From Pseudomonas monteilii (GTDB taxonomy: Bacteria > Pseudomonadota > Gammaproteobacteria > Pseudomonadales > Pseudomonadaceae), in contig CP013997.1 of assembly GCA_001534745.1 (NCBI GenBank), forward strand, positions 62,001 through 126,000: 64,000 nt of DNA, written 5' to 3'. The position numbers and the translations under genes were made by a program. Shown here piece by piece: positions 20,437 through 29,189 of the stretch. The notes beneath the pieces are model-generated. The model was not told the DNA's origin and did not search any database. It worked only from the letters and a program-made list of their open reading frames with translations. Every line of letters starts with the position of its first letter. Positions within the stretch are counted from its first letter, which is position 1.

Positions 20437-20456
20437 TGGTTTTAGAGGGCTGAGGT

Positions 20457-20693
20457 ATGTCGAGAGTCTGTCAAGTTACCGGTAAGGGTCCGGTAACGGG
20501 GAACAACATTTCCCACGCAAACAACAAAACCCGTCGTCGTTTCCTGCCAAACCTGCAACATCACCGTTTCTGGGTTGAAGCCGAGAAGCGCTTTGTCCGT
20601 CTGCGCGTTTCCGCCAAGGGCATGCGCATCATCGACAAGCGTGGTATCGAAGTCGTGCTGTCCGAGCTGCGTGCTCGCGGCGAAAAGGTTTAA
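20457..20693 (+). CDS. rpmB: 50S ribosomal protein L28
   Basis: A 78-residue ribosomal protein with the typical start [16 protein letters not shown], then [21 protein letters not shown]. Length is exactly that of bacterial L28. It is followed 10 nt later by rpmG, the universal pair in gammaproteobacteria. The ribosome-binding site is within AGAGGGCTGAGGT just upstream, close to the alternative leader hairpin, so leader folding could influence its expression (inference). Confidence 0.98.
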   Translation: MSRVCQVTGKGPVTGNNISHANNKTRRRFLPNLQHHRFWVEAEKRFVRLRVSAKGMRIIDKRGIEVVLSELRARGEKV

Positions 20694-20703
20694 GGAGACT
20701 GTC

Positions 20704-20859
20704 ATGCGTGAACTGATCCGTTTGGTGTCCAGCGCCGGTACCGGCCACTTCTACACCACCGACAAGAACAAGCGCACTACCCCGGACAAGATCGAGATCA
20801 AGAAATACGATCCGGTCGTCCGTAAGCACGTGACGTACAAGGAAGCCAAGATCAAGTAA
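20704..20859 (+). CDS. rpmG: 50S ribosomal protein L33
   Basis: A 51-residue L33: [19 protein letters not shown], then [22 protein letters not shown]. It is the Cys-less (zinc-independent) type, lacking the CxxC pairs of the zinc-binding paralogue. It starts 10 nt after rpmB behind AAGGAGACTGTC, an ideal ribosome-binding site. A strong bidirectional terminator follows. The frame is open for some distance upstream, but L33 homology and the ribosome-binding site fix this start. Confidence 0.98.
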   Translation: MRELIRLVSSAGTGHFYTTDKNKRTTPDKIEIKKYDPVVRKHVTYKEAKIK

Positions 20860-20873
20860 TTGATCGGCAACCC

Positions 20874-20905
20874 AAAAAAACCGCATCCCAGGATGCGGTT
20901 TTTTT
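20874..20905. terminator. Bidirectional intrinsic terminator after rpmG
   Basis: CCGCATCC (20881-20888), two-base loop, GGATGCGG (20891-20898), flanked by seven A on one side and seven T on the other. It can end rpmG on the + strand and the small convergent gene on the - strand. Confidence 0.93.
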
Positions 20906-20923
20906 GTCTCTGGCGTTTGCGGA

Positions 20924-21124
20924 TCAAACGAAACTGAATCCAGTGATCATGCCTTCATCGACGACGATGAAGACCCTGTCGGTGCGATAGTCTTTGGTGG
21001 CAGGCTCTTTAGGGCCTATGACCAGGGGCAGGCTGGTCAATTCGCGGATGTAGCCTTTCACGCTCTCGACGTAGCGGGTGCCGATGAGGTGATTGAGTGT
21101 CGTCTTGTCGACTGGATATTCCAT
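20924..21124 (-). CDS. Small peptidase-inhibitor I78-like protein, copy 2
   Basis: A 66-residue protein beginning MEYPVDKTT, chosen because AGAGGAACC lies 8 nt before the ATG. LIGTRYVESVKGYI, VIGPKEP, YRTDRVFIVVDE and a final short strand fit the Inhibitor I78 pattern (elastase-inhibitor-like fold of about 60 residues). It is a paralogue of the gene at 21331-21537 with an identical LIGTRYVESVK block. No signal peptide is visible, so a cytoplasmic location is implied. The binding loop differs from its neighbour (GPKEP against GPGEI), suggesting a changed target or loss of inhibition (inference). Confidence 0.7.
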   Translation of the reverse strand: MEYPVDKTTLNHLIGTRYVESVKGYIRELTSLPLVIGPKEPATKDYRTDRVFIVVDEGMITGFSFV

Positions 21125-21286
21125 GAAGGTTCCTCTGTAGGGTGTCAGCCCAATGCCGGGCAGGCTCATGGTCGGTGTCATCGGGCCTGTCATTGGCATA
21201 TCTAAATCTGCGTCCAGAGCGATCCTCGCTAGGAAATCCTACGTACGCGCTCCGCAGGTTTAGCCCGAGTGATGGAGCAGCGGCCA

Positions 21287-21317
21287 AAAAAAACCGTATC
21301 CTGAGATACGGTTTTTC
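21287..21317 (-). terminator. Intrinsic terminator of the upstream I78-like gene
   Basis: CCGTATC (21295-21301), a four-base loop, GATACGG (21306-21312), flanked by eight A and five T on the + strand. Read on the - strand it ends in a T-run just after the gene at 21331. It resembles the terminator after rpmG, consistent with duplication of a gene-plus-terminator cassette. Confidence 0.88.
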
Positions 21318-21330
21318 TGACGCCAGCGGC

Positions 21331-21537
21331 TTAGCCAATACGCAGTCGGCTGATGTTGCCTGCTTCATCGACCTCCACGTAGATGCGGTCGGTGCGAAGT
21401 TCCGTGGTCGTTATTTCACCAGGGCCGATGACGTATGGCAGTCCTGTCATTTCACTGATGTAGTCTTTCACGCTCTCGACGTAGCGGGTGCCAATGAGGT
21501 GTTCCACAAGCATTGTAGGGATCAGGCAGCCTTTCAT
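21331..21537 (-). CDS. Small peptidase-inhibitor I78-like protein, copy 1
   Basis: A 68-residue protein. Its sequence LIGTRYVESVKDYI, LPYVIGPGE, LRTDRIYVEVDEAGNISRL follows the I78 family (Pfam Inhibitor_I78) closely, including the VIGPGE loop and the DRxxVxVDexgxI strand pair. The ribosome-binding site AGAGGAAC at the same spacing as in the downstream copy supports this start. Members of the family inhibit serine peptidases, but many bacterial copies are uncharacterised. It has its own terminator, so the two tandem copies look like separate transcription units. Confidence 0.75.
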   Translation of the reverse strand: MKGCLIPTMLVEHLIGTRYVESVKDYISEMTGLPYVIGPGEITTTELRTDRIYVEVDEAGNISRLRIG

Positions 21538-21685
21538 GATAGTTCCTCTTTCTGATGTCAGCCCCGATTGGGCGTACCCATGGTCGGCGCTGTCGCCTCA
21601 CTGCATGGCATATCTATCGCTGCCCAAGGAGTTATCGTCGAGAGGAAACGTTACGCGTCTGCCAGTCAGCCCTTTGCGCCACTGC

Positions 21686-22045
21686 TCACTTCGGCTCGAA
21701 CATGACGTAGATCTTGCGGCAGGCTTCGAGCACCTCCCACGTACCCTTGAAACCTGCCGGGATCACGAACCGGTCGCCTGCGCGCAAGGTCTTGGCCTGG
21801 CCGTCCTGGTCGCGCAAGACCGAGACCCCCTGAACGATCTCGCAGTATTCATGCTCGGTGTAGTTGACCTCCCATTGCCCCAGGGCACCTTCCCAGACAC
21901 CGGCGGCGAACTGGCCGCACGGGCTGGCATAGTGGTTGTAGACCTGCTGTTCGGGATCGCCCTTGAGAATCTTGTGCGCGGCCGGCCGGTAGGTCTCGGC
22001 CTGCATCAGTACCTGGGCGAAGTCGACGATGGAATCGATGCGCAT
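21686..22045 (-). CDS. Cupin-domain protein (Cupin_3, DUF861-like)
   Basis: A 119-residue single-domain cupin. The motif around WEVNYTEHEYCEIVQGVSVL and the later LRAGDRFVIPAGFKGTWEV correspond to the two conserved cupin motifs of the (S)-ureidoglycine aminohydrolase-like Cupin_3 group. It is divergent from the aldehyde dehydrogenase gene. Such small cupins often sit beside polyamine and amino-acid catabolic genes, but the ligand is unknown. AT-rich sequence with TATTGTTTAAA immediately upstream suggests its own promoter. Confidence 0.8.
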   Translation of the reverse strand: MRIDSIVDFAQVLMQAETYRPAAHKILKGDPEQQVYNHYASPCGQFAAGVWEGALGQWEVNYTEHEYCEIVQGVSVLRDQDGQAKTLRAGDRFVIPAGFKGTWEVLEACRKIYVMFEPK

Positions 22046-22238
22046 GATCTGCCTCGTATTGTTTAAAAAAACAAACGCTATAAGAGCTTTGAGCGTTTTC
22101 TGTCAAATATATTGATAGTTCCACGTGGCTGGTTTAGGGTGGACGACACCTAGGGTCGTTTCGCAGACCTGTCCAATTACCCCAGCGTGGGTGAGTGTCG
22201 AGCCTGACGCTGTCCCTGACAACAAGAGGAGTTTCTAC

Positions 22239-23732
22239 ATGGCCACCCTGACGCGTGCAGATTGGGAACAACGCGCCCAGCAACTGACGATCGAAGGCCG
22301 CGCCTTCATCAACGGTGAGTACACCGCCGCCGCCTCCGGTGAAACCTTCGAGTGCCGCAGCCCGGTGGATGGCCGCTCGCTGGCCCAGGTCGCCAGCTGC
22401 GACCTGGCCGACGCCAACCGCGCGGTCGAGAATGCCCGCGCCACGTTCGAGTCGGGCGTCTGGTCGCGTCTGGCACCGGCCAAGCGCAAGGCCACGCTGA
22501 TCCGCTTCGCCAACCTGCTGCGCCAGCACGTCGAAGAACTGGCCCTGCTGGAAACCCTCGACATGGGCAAGCCGATCGGGGATTCCTCGACCATCGACAT
22601 TCCAGGCGCAGCCAACGCCATCCACTGGAACGCCGAAGCCATCGACAAGGTGTACGACGAAGTCGCGCCGACGCCGCATGACCAACTGGGCCTGGTGACG
22701 CGCGAGCCGGTCGGTGTGGTCGCCGCCATCGTGCCGTGGAACTTCCCGCTGCTGATGGCCAGCTGGAAGCTCGGCCCGGCCCTGGCCACGGGCAACTCGG
22801 TGGTGCTCAAGCCTTCCGAGAAGTCGCCCCTGACCGCCATCCGCGTCGCCCAGTTGGCGATCGAGGCGGGCATCCCGGCTGGCGTGCTCAACGTGCTGCC
22901 TGGCTACGGCCACACCGTCGGCAAGGCACTGGCACTGCACATGGACGTCGATACCCTGGTGTTCACCGGCTCCACCAAGATCGCCAAGCAGTTGATGATC
23001 TACGCGGGCGAATCGAACATGAAGCGGGTCTGGCTCGAAGCCGGCGGCAAGAGCCCGAACATCGTCTTCGCCGATGCCCCTGACCTGCAGGCCGCCGCCC
23101 AAGCCGCCGCCAGCGCCATCGCCTTCAACCAGGGCGAGGTCTGCACCGCCGGTTCGCGTCTGCTGGTCGAGCGCTCGATCAAGGACAGCTTCCTGCCCAT
23201 GGTGGTCGAGGCGCTCAAGGCCTGGACTCCGGGCAACCCGCTGGATCCGGCCACGACCATTGGTGCGCTGGTCGACCAGCAACAGATGAACACCGTGCTG
23301 TCCTACATCGAAGCCGGGCACCGCGATGGCGCGACCTTGCTGACCGGAGGCAAGCGTACCCTGGAAGAGACCGGTGGCACCTACGTGGAGCCGACCATCT
23401 TCGATGGCGTCACCAATGCCATGAAGATCGCCCAGGAAGAGATCTTCGGCCCGGTGCTGTCGGTGCTGACCTTCGACTCTGCCGAAGAAGCCATCGCCAT
23501 CGCCAACGACACGCCCTATGGCCTGGCGGCAGGCATCTGGACGTCCGACATTTCCAAGGCCCACCGTACGGCCCGTGCCGTGCGTGCCGGCAGCGTGTGG
23601 GTCAACCAGTACGATGGCGGCGATATGACCGCACCGTTCGGCGGCTTCAAGCAGTCGGGCAATGGTCGGGACAAGTCGCTCCATGCACTGGAGAAATACA
23701 CCGAGCTGAAGGCGACCTGGGTCAAGCTCTGA
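22239..23732 (+). CDS. kauB: Aldehyde dehydrogenase, KauB/PuuC type
   Basis: A 497-residue NAD(P)+-dependent aldehyde dehydrogenase. The catalytic Cys302 is in GEVCTAGSRL and the general base Glu267 in LEAGGKSP; the substrate-activating Asn is in PWNFPLLMASWK (Asn168). Closest family members oxidise gamma-glutamyl-gamma-aminobutyraldehyde, 4-guanidinobutyraldehyde or 3-aminopropanal in polyamine and arginine breakdown. The start at 22239 has AAGAGGAG 8 nt upstream. A PuuB-type oxidase lies 3 kb downstream, which fits polyamine use; the exact aldehyde is inferred. Confidence 0.85.
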   Translation: MATLTRADWEQRAQQLTIEGRAFINGEYTAAASGETFECRSPVDGRSLAQVASCDLADANRAVENARATFESGVWSRLAPAKRKATLIRFANLLRQHVEELALLETLDMGKPIGDSSTIDIPGAANAIHWNAEAIDKVYDEVAPTPHDQLGLVTREPVGVVAAIVPWNFPLLMASWKLGPALATGNSVVLKPSEKSPLTAIRVAQLAIEAGIPAGVLNVLPGYGHTVGKALALHMDVDTLVFTGSTKIAKQLMIYAGESNMKRVWLEAGGKSPNIVFADAPDLQAAAQAAASAIAFNQGEVCTAGSRLLVERSIKDSFLPMVVEALKAWTPGNPLDPATTIGALVDQQQMNTVLSYIEAGHRDGATLLTGGKRTLEETGGTYVEPTIFDGVTNAMKIAQEEIFGPVLSVLTFDSAEEAIAIANDTPYGLAAGIWTSDISKAHRTARAVRAGSVWVNQYDGGDMTAPFGGFKQSGNGRDKSLHALEKYTELKATWVKL

Positions 23733-23826
23733 CCCACGCCTGCGGCCTCATGCACAGCCGGGACGGTACGCGCCGTCCCGGCTGTGTCGTCTTCGTCGAT
23801 CCGGTTTCGCTGCAAGGAACGCTGCC

Positions 23827-24966
23827 ATGCGCTGGGGTACCTATTTCGCCGTTCTGGGCGCTGTACTGAGTGTCGGGTTGGCCCTCGGGGTCAGCATGCC
23901 ACTGGTGTCGCTGCGGCTGGAAAGCTGGGGGTATGGCGCCTTCGCCATTGGCGTGATGGCGGCGATGCCAGCGGTGGGTGTGTTGCTCGGGGCCAGCCTG
24001 GCCAGCCGCCTGGCAGGCTGGATCGGCGTGCCGAGCGCCATGCGTCTGTGCCTGTGGGGCAGTGCGCTGTCGATCGGCCTGCTCGGGCTGCTGCCTGGCT
24101 ATCCGCTGTGGCTGGCGCTGCGCCTGCTGATCGGCATGTGCCTGACTGTGGTGTTCGTGCTGGGGGAGAGCTGGATCAACCAGCTGGTGGTCGAGCGGTG
24201 GCGAGGCCGGCTCGTGGCGCTGTATGGCAGCACCTATGCCTTGAGTCAGCTGGCCGGTCCGCTGGTGCTGGGTCTGCTGGGGTCCCAGGACGATTTCGGC
24301 TTCTGGGCGGCTACCGGCCTGCTCATGGTCGCGCCGCTGTTGCTGGTGGGGCGGAGCGGTGCCCCGGTCGCAGAGGCCTGCAGCGTCACCTTGGGCGATC
24401 TGCGCCGGTTCTGTGGACGGCAGCCGGTGATCGCCTGGGCGATCGCGCTGTTCGCCGCCTTTGAGGCAATGATTCTTACCTTGCTGCCGGTCTACTCCCT
24501 GCGCCAAGGTTTCAGCCCCGAGATGGCGATGTTCATGGTCAGCACCGTGGTCATCGGCGATGCGGTCCTGCAACTGCCGATTGGCGCGCTGGCCGATCGC
24601 TTGTCCCGCCCGGCCTTGTTCAGCGGTTGCGCTTTGGTATTGCTCGGTTCCAGCCTGGCGATTCCGCTGCTGCTGCATACCCCGGCCATCTGGCCCCTGT
24701 GGGTGGTGTTCGGCGCCAGCGCTGGCGGCCTGTTCACGCTGTCGCTGATCCTCATCGGCGAGCGCTACCGAGACAATGCGCTGGTGCGCGCCAACGCCCA
24801 CGTGGCGCAACTGTGGGGCATCGGCTGTCTGCTGGGCCCCTTGCTGGCCGGTGCAGGCGGGCAATGGGTGAGCGGGCACGCCCTGCCGTTGCTGATGGCG
24901 GCAGGGGCCTTCGGCCTGGTCCTGCTGACGCGTCGTCGCGGCGCCTTCGAGGTGGCCAAGATCTAG
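23827..24966 (+). CDS. Major facilitator superfamily transporter
   Basis: A 379-residue, 12-helix membrane protein of the YfkF/YcaD-like MFS branch. It opens with a hydrophobic helix (TYFAVLGAVLSVGLALGVSMP) and has the loop 2-3 region ASRLAGWIGVPSAMRL, a degenerate MFS motif A. Substrate unknown; efflux is plausible. It follows the aldehyde dehydrogenase by 94 nt on the same strand and may be read through from it. Its stop overlaps the stop of the convergent PLD-family gene by 4 nt. Confidence 0.85.
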   Translation: MRWGTYFAVLGAVLSVGLALGVSMPLVSLRLESWGYGAFAIGVMAAMPAVGVLLGASLASRLAGWIGVPSAMRLCLWGSALSIGLLGLLPGYPLWLALRLLIGMCLTVVFVLGESWINQLVVERWRGRLVALYGSTYALSQLAGPLVLGLLGSQDDFGFWAATGLLMVAPLLLVGRSGAPVAEACSVTLGDLRRFCGRQPVIAWAIALFAAFEAMILTLLPVYSLRQGFSPEMAMFMVSTVVIGDAVLQLPIGALADRLSRPALFSGCALVLLGSSLAIPLLLHTPAIWPLWVVFGASAGGLFTLSLILIGERYRDNALVRANAHVAQLWGIGCLLGPLLAGAGGQWVSGHALPLLMAAGAFGLVLLTRRRGAFEVAKI

Positions 24967-26516
24967 AGCATGCGCTCCAGGCCGACGGCCTTGCTCACCC
25001 AGGCGTTGAAGCGACGCCACGTGCCGCCGGGTTCGTGGGTCAGCACATGGCGCTGGCCATTGTCCTCGGTGACCCACACCAGCTCGCCCTCGCGCAGCTC
25101 GGGTTGGTAACTTACCGCGGGCGCCATGCCCTGCAGGGCCAGTTCGCGGGTGTACTCGGCCAGTTCCGGGCTGTCCACCATGACGCCGACCTCGGTGTTC
25201 CACAGCACCGACCGTGGGTCGAAGTTGAACGAGCCGACGAAGGTCTTGCTGCGGTCGAAGATGATCGCCTTGCTGTGCAGGCTGGAGTTCGAGCTGCCCT
25301 TGTAGCTCAGCTTGGCGCTGGAAGGGTCGCCCGGCTGACGGCGCATCTCGAACAGCTGGACGCCATGGCGCAGCAGAGCCTTGCGGTAGGGTGCATAGCC
25401 ACCGTGCACCGCCGGTACGTCGGTGGCTTCCAGGGAGTTGGTTAGCAGCTTCACCGTCACGCCTTCGTCGGACTTGCCGGCCAGGTAGCGCAGACCGTAC
25501 TCGCCCGGCACGAAATAGGCCGACAGCAGGATCAGCTCGTGCTGCACGTCGTTCAGGGCCGGCGCCAACTGGCGGGTCATCAGCAGGGCCGGATCCGGTT
25601 CGCCTTCGGCCAGGATCTTTTCGGGGGCGTCCCACAAGGCTTGGGCGTGGGCCCAGATCAGTTCCTTGCGCCAGGTGTCGAGCCTGGGCTCGGTCTGGTA
25701 GGCCATCAGCCGATCGTACAGCGCTTTGCGCTCGACCTTGGCCTTGGCCAGCGATGCGTCCAGGCGTGCCCGGCTCACACGCAAGGCATCCGGGCTGGGC
25801 GGCTCCGAGAGAAAATCGCCGATGGGGCGGCTCAGCTCGCTGTTCCAGTACTGGTCGAAACTTTCGCCGAGCTGCCGTGCCACCGGGCCGACGCCGAGCA
25901 TGTCGATGTCGGTGAAGTTCATGTTCGGTTCGGCGTCGAAGTACTCGTCGCCCAGGTTGCGTCCGCCGACGATGACCATGCTGGTGTCGGCCATGAACAG
26001 CTTGTTGTGCATGCGCCGGTGCTGCAGCGACAGGTTGAACAGGCGCCCGAGGGCGCGGGTGACGCCCGTGCTGCGGCCCTGGTGCAGCGGGTTGAAGACC
26101 CGGATCTGGATGTTCGGGTGCGAGGCCAGGGTCGCGATGGCGCTGTCCTGTCCGGCACTGGTGGTGTCGTCGAGCAGGATGCGTACCCGCACGTCACGGT
26201 CGGCGGCCAACAGCAACTCATGAATCAGCGCGCGCGTGCTCAGACCGTCGTGCACGATGTAGTACTGCAGGTCGATGCTGACCTGGGCGTTGCGAATCAG
26301 CTCGGCACGGGCACGGAAGGCGTCGGTGCTGTTGGACAGCAGGCGAAACCCCGACTGCCCCTGATGCGGCGCAGCCTGGTGCAGAACGGAGCGGCCGAAC
26401 GCCGACTCGTCGGCAGGCAGGACGTGGCTGGTCTCATGGGGCGCATTGACGCTGGCGCAGCCTGAAACGACGAACAGCGTGGTCAGCCAGACAGGCAAGG
26501 CTCTCTGGAGTCTCAA
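24963..26516 (-). CDS. Phospholipase D family lipoprotein (ClsC/YmdC-like)
   Basis: A 517-residue protein with two HKD motifs, the signature of the phospholipase D/cardiolipin synthase family: HNKLFMAD (about residues 169-176) followed by GGRNLGDEYF, and HSKAIIFD followed by GSFNFDPRS. The N-terminus is a lipoprotein signal ending VVSGCAS (Cys20), so it is membrane-anchored facing the periplasm. E. coli ClsC (YmdC) has a similar layout, though it needs YmdB and lacks a lipobox. A role in cardiolipin or phospholipid remodelling is likely; the substrate is inferred from family only. Confidence 0.87.
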   Translation of the reverse strand: MRLQRALPVWLTTLFVVSGCASVNAPHETSHVLPADESAFGRSVLHQAAPHQGQSGFRLLSNSTDAFRARAELIRNAQVSIDLQYYIVHDGLSTRALIHELLLAADRDVRVRILLDDTTSAGQDSAIATLASHPNIQIRVFNPLHQGRSTGVTRALGRLFNLSLQHRRMHNKLFMADTSMVIVGGRNLGDEYFDAEPNMNFTDIDMLGVGPVARQLGESFDQYWNSELSRPIGDFLSEPPSPDALRVSRARLDASLAKAKVERKALYDRLMAYQTEPRLDTWRKELIWAHAQALWDAPEKILAEGEPDPALLMTRQLAPALNDVQHELILLSAYFVPGEYGLRYLAGKSDEGVTVKLLTNSLEATDVPAVHGGYAPYRKALLRHGVQLFEMRRQPGDPSSAKLSYKGSSNSSLHSKAIIFDRSKTFVGSFNFDPRSVLWNTEVGVMVDSPELAEYTRELALQGMAPAVSYQPELREGELVWVTEDNGQRHVLTHEPGGTWRRFNAWVSKAVGLERML

Positions 26517-26633
26517 GGAGGTTCATCCTGTAGGAACGGGGGTCAGGGATATGGACCGTGCGTGTACACAGAAAGTTACGGCCGGGTAGCGCCGCACGGT
26601 TGTCTCGTTTCGGAGGACGACCGTGCGCGCCCC

Positions 26634-27926
26634 TCAGGCCAGCTCCTTGAGCCGATGCCAGAGCATGCCCAGCGCCAGCAAGGGCGAGCGCAGGTGCCGG
26701 CCGCCGGGGAAGGTCATGTGCGGGACCTTGGCGAACAGCTCGAAACGGCCGCTTTCCTGGCCGCTGATCGCCTCGCCCAGCAGGCGCGCCGCCAGGTGCG
26801 TGGCGTTGAGGCCATGGCCGGAGTAGGCCTGGGCATAGAACACGTTGGGGTGTCGGCTCAGGCGCCCGACCTGCGGCAGGCGATTGGCGCCGATGCCGAT
26901 CATCCCGCCCCATTGGTAGTCGATGCGCACATCGGCCAGTTGAGGAAAGACCTGAAGCATCTTGGGGCGCATGTAGGCCGCGATGTCCTTGGGGTCACGT
27001 CCGGAGTAGTGGCAGGCGCCGCCGAACAGCAGACGGTGATCGGCGCTGAGCCGGTAGTAGTCCAGCGCCACGCGCTGATCGCACACCGCCATGTTCTGCG
27101 GCAACAGCGAACGGGCACGGGCTTCGCCCAGCGGCTCGGTGGCGATGAGGTAGCTACCGGCCGGCAGCACCTTGCCACCCAGCTCACGGTCGAGGCCGTT
27201 CAGGTAGGCATTGCAGCACAGCACCAGCGTCTTGGCCCGCACCCGGCCCTGGGCCGTGTGTACCTGCACCTCGGCGCCATGATCGATGCGCGTGACCTCC
27301 GACTGCTCGTAGAGCTTCACGCCCAGGCGGCTGGCCACCGCTGCTTCGCCCAGGGCCAGGTTGAGCGGGTGCAGGTGGCCGGAGCCCATGTCGATCAGAC
27401 CGCCGGCATAGCAGTCGGCGCCTACCACGCTGTGCAGATCGTCCTTGCCGACCAGACGCAGCTCGTGGGCATACCCCAGGCTGCGCAGATGCTCGACGTC
27501 CTCGGCGAAGCCCTTCAGTTGCGCAGGCTTGTTGGCCAGGTCGCAGTAACCCCAGGTGAGGTCGCAGGCGATGGCATGCCGCTCGACCCGCTCACGCACG
27601 ATCTGCACGGCTTCCAGCCCCATCAGGTGCAGGCTGCGCACACCGTCCTCACCCAGCACCGGCAGGAACTGCTCCAGCCCATGACCGACGCCGCGAATCA
27701 GCTGCCCGCCGTTACGCCCGCTGGCGCCCCAGCCCAGCTTGCGGGCTTCCAGCAGAACCACCGAAAAACCACGTTCGGCCAGCTCGATGGCGGTGTTCAG
27801 GCCCGAGTAGCCACCCCCCACGATGCACACATCGGCACGTTGCTCGCCTTGCAGAAAGGAATGCGCCGGGTGCGGCATGCTGCTGGCGGCGTAGTAGGAG
27901 GCGGTGTGCTGTGCGCTGTGGATCAT
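26634..27926 (-). CDS. puuB: FAD-dependent amine oxidoreductase, PuuB/OrdL type
   Basis: A 430-residue DAO-fold flavoprotein. The FAD-binding GGGYSGLNTAIELAERGFSVVLLEA-type segment lies near residues 36-60 and the GWGASGRNGGQ block follows, a hallmark of gamma-glutamylputrescine oxidase. The C-terminal half contains YQWGGMIGIGANRLPQVG and GHGLNATHL. The start MIHSAQHT at 27926 is chosen because upstream codons look non-homologous. In the polyamine pathway this enzyme makes the aldehyde that KauB/PuuC oxidises. It could instead act on another secondary amine. Confidence 0.82.
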   Translation of the reverse strand: MIHSAQHTASYYAASSMPHPAHSFLQGEQRADVCIVGGGYSGLNTAIELAERGFSVVLLEARKLGWGASGRNGGQLIRGVGHGLEQFLPVLGEDGVRSLHLMGLEAVQIVRERVERHAIACDLTWGYCDLANKPAQLKGFAEDVEHLRSLGYAHELRLVGKDDLHSVVGADCYAGGLIDMGSGHLHPLNLALGEAAVASRLGVKLYEQSEVTRIDHGAEVQVHTAQGRVRAKTLVLCCNAYLNGLDRELGGKVLPAGSYLIATEPLGEARARSLLPQNMAVCDQRVALDYYRLSADHRLLFGGACHYSGRDPKDIAAYMRPKMLQVFPQLADVRIDYQWGGMIGIGANRLPQVGRLSRHPNVFYAQAYSGHGLNATHLAARLLGEAISGQESGRFELFAKVPHMTFPGGRHLRSPLLALGMLWHRLKELA

Positions 27927-28188
27927 GGGGCGGGTCCTGGGTGATCGACCGAGCAGGGAGGATAAGCGGGGGCTACGCGGTGAGCAACCGGGCCGACGCG
28001 CGGGACGTTCGCAGACGCTGCCATTCGGTACGCTGACCGGCGCTGCAAGCGAGTAGAATGCGAGGCTCACGCGACAGGCACGTTCTGCAGGACGTCGTGG
28101 GCGCCTTCGCGCTTTCTCGACCGTTTAGCAGAGGCGACCTGACCGTTTCCAGTGCGTCTGCACCTTCGGATGAACAGCCTTTTCCGTC

Positions 28189-28542
28189 ATGTCCTGTAAT
28201 CGCCACAAGATCCACTTCCTGCGTGAACTCATCCCGTCGTTCGAATGCGTGCCCGGCTGTCATGACTGCTGTGGCCCGGTCACCACGTCCACGGACGAAA
28301 TGGCCCGTCTGCCCCGCAAGTCGCCGGCCGAGCAGGCGGCGGCGCTGGAGCGCCTGGACTGCGTTCACCTGGGGCCGGACGGCTGCACGGTGTACGAGGA
28401 GCGCCCGCTGATCTGCCGGCTGTTCGGCACCACTCCGCGCATGGCCTGCCCGCGCGGGCGTGGTCCCGAGCCGATGATCGAGCCTGCCGCGGAGCAGTTG
28501 GTGCACCAGTACATCGCCAGTACGCGCCAGGTCCTGGTCTGA
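28189..28542 (+). CDS. YkgJ family cysteine-cluster protein
   Basis: A 117-residue protein with the CxxCC cluster in GCHDCCGP (about 23-30), a further Cys in DCVHLG and CTVYEERPLICRLF. This set of cysteines defines the YkgJ/UPF0153 family, presumed to bind zinc or an Fe-S centre. Its role is unknown. It is divergent from puuB and its stop is 3 nt from the stop of the convergent lrp gene. Length is normal for the family. Confidence 0.88.
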   Translation: MSCNRHKIHFLRELIPSFECVPGCHDCCGPVTTSTDEMARLPRKSPAEQAAALERLDCVHLGPDGCTVYEERPLICRLFGTTPRMACPRGRGPEPMIEPAAEQLVHQYIASTRQVLV

Positions 28543-28544
28543 CC

Positions 28545-29033
28545 TCAGTCCGGGATCGGCAGGCAGAGGCTTTCCTTGACCTCCTCCATGACGATGTAGC
28601 TCTTGGACTCGCGCACGTGGGGCAGCTTCAGCAGGATGTCGCCCAGCAGCTTGCGGTATGACGCCATCTCCGAGATGCGCGCCTTGACCAGGTAGTCGAA
28701 GTCGCCGGACACCAGGTGGCACTCCAGCACGTGGGGCAGCTTCAGCACTGCGCGGCGGAACTCCTCGAAGGTGTCGCCCGACTTGTAGTCCAGGCTGATT
28801 TCTACGAACACCAGCAGGCTGGCCTTGAGCTGTTGTGGGTTCAGCCGCGCGCTGTAGCCCATGATGATGCCCTCGCGCTCGAGACGACGGACGCGCTCGG
28901 TGCAGGGGGTGGTCGACAGCCCGACTTTCTCGCCCAGTTCGGTGAAGGAGATACGCCCCTCGTCCTGCAGGATGCGCAGGATGTTGCGGTCGATCTTGTC
29001 CAGTTCACGCTTGCTTTGATGCTGGGTTCTCAT
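28545..29033 (-). CDS. lrp: Lrp/AsnC family regulator, likely activator of dadAX
   Basis: A 162-residue leucine-responsive regulator. The N-terminal HTH (LDKIDRNILRILQDEGRISFTELGEKVGLS, about 11-40) and the C-terminal RAM/AsnC effector domain with HLVSGDFDYLVKA are clear. The gene is divergent from dadA; in Pseudomonas this homologue (Lrp/DadR) activates dadAX in response to L-alanine and related amino acids. The 156-bp spacer with AT-rich repeats is where it would bind. The ATG at 29033 fits the family N-terminus. Confidence 0.92.
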   Translation of the reverse strand: MRTQHQSKRELDKIDRNILRILQDEGRISFTELGEKVGLSTTPCTERVRRLEREGIIMGYSARLNPQQLKASLLVFVEISLDYKSGDTFEEFRRAVLKLPHVLECHLVSGDFDYLVKARISEMASYRKLLGDILLKLPHVRESKSYIVMEEVKESLCLPIPD

Positions 29034-29123
29034 AGGGGATGCGCCTTTGCGAAAGCTGATATAGCCAAGAATTCTCGCCAAATATAGGCTTTTATATAGT
29101 GAATTGCACTGCCTCCAACTTCT

Positions 29124-29129
29124 TATACT
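29124..29129 (+). promoter_or_regulatory. Putative -10 box of the dadA promoter
   Basis: TATACT 60 bp upstream of the dadA ATG; no good -35 box is spaced correctly, which suits an activator-dependent (Lrp) promoter. The AT-rich stretch at 29060-29100 immediately upstream is the likely Lrp region. Confidence 0.4.
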
Positions 29130-29189
29130 GCGCGCATCGGGCAGTGCCCAGGATCGAGGTCGCGGCGTGCCGCGCAAGAGGGAAGAGCG

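Noticed and set aside
23722..25635. 637-residue frame on the - strand across the MFS gene and part of the PLD gene
   Set aside because: Arg/Gln/Pro-rich shadow spanning two well-supported genes.
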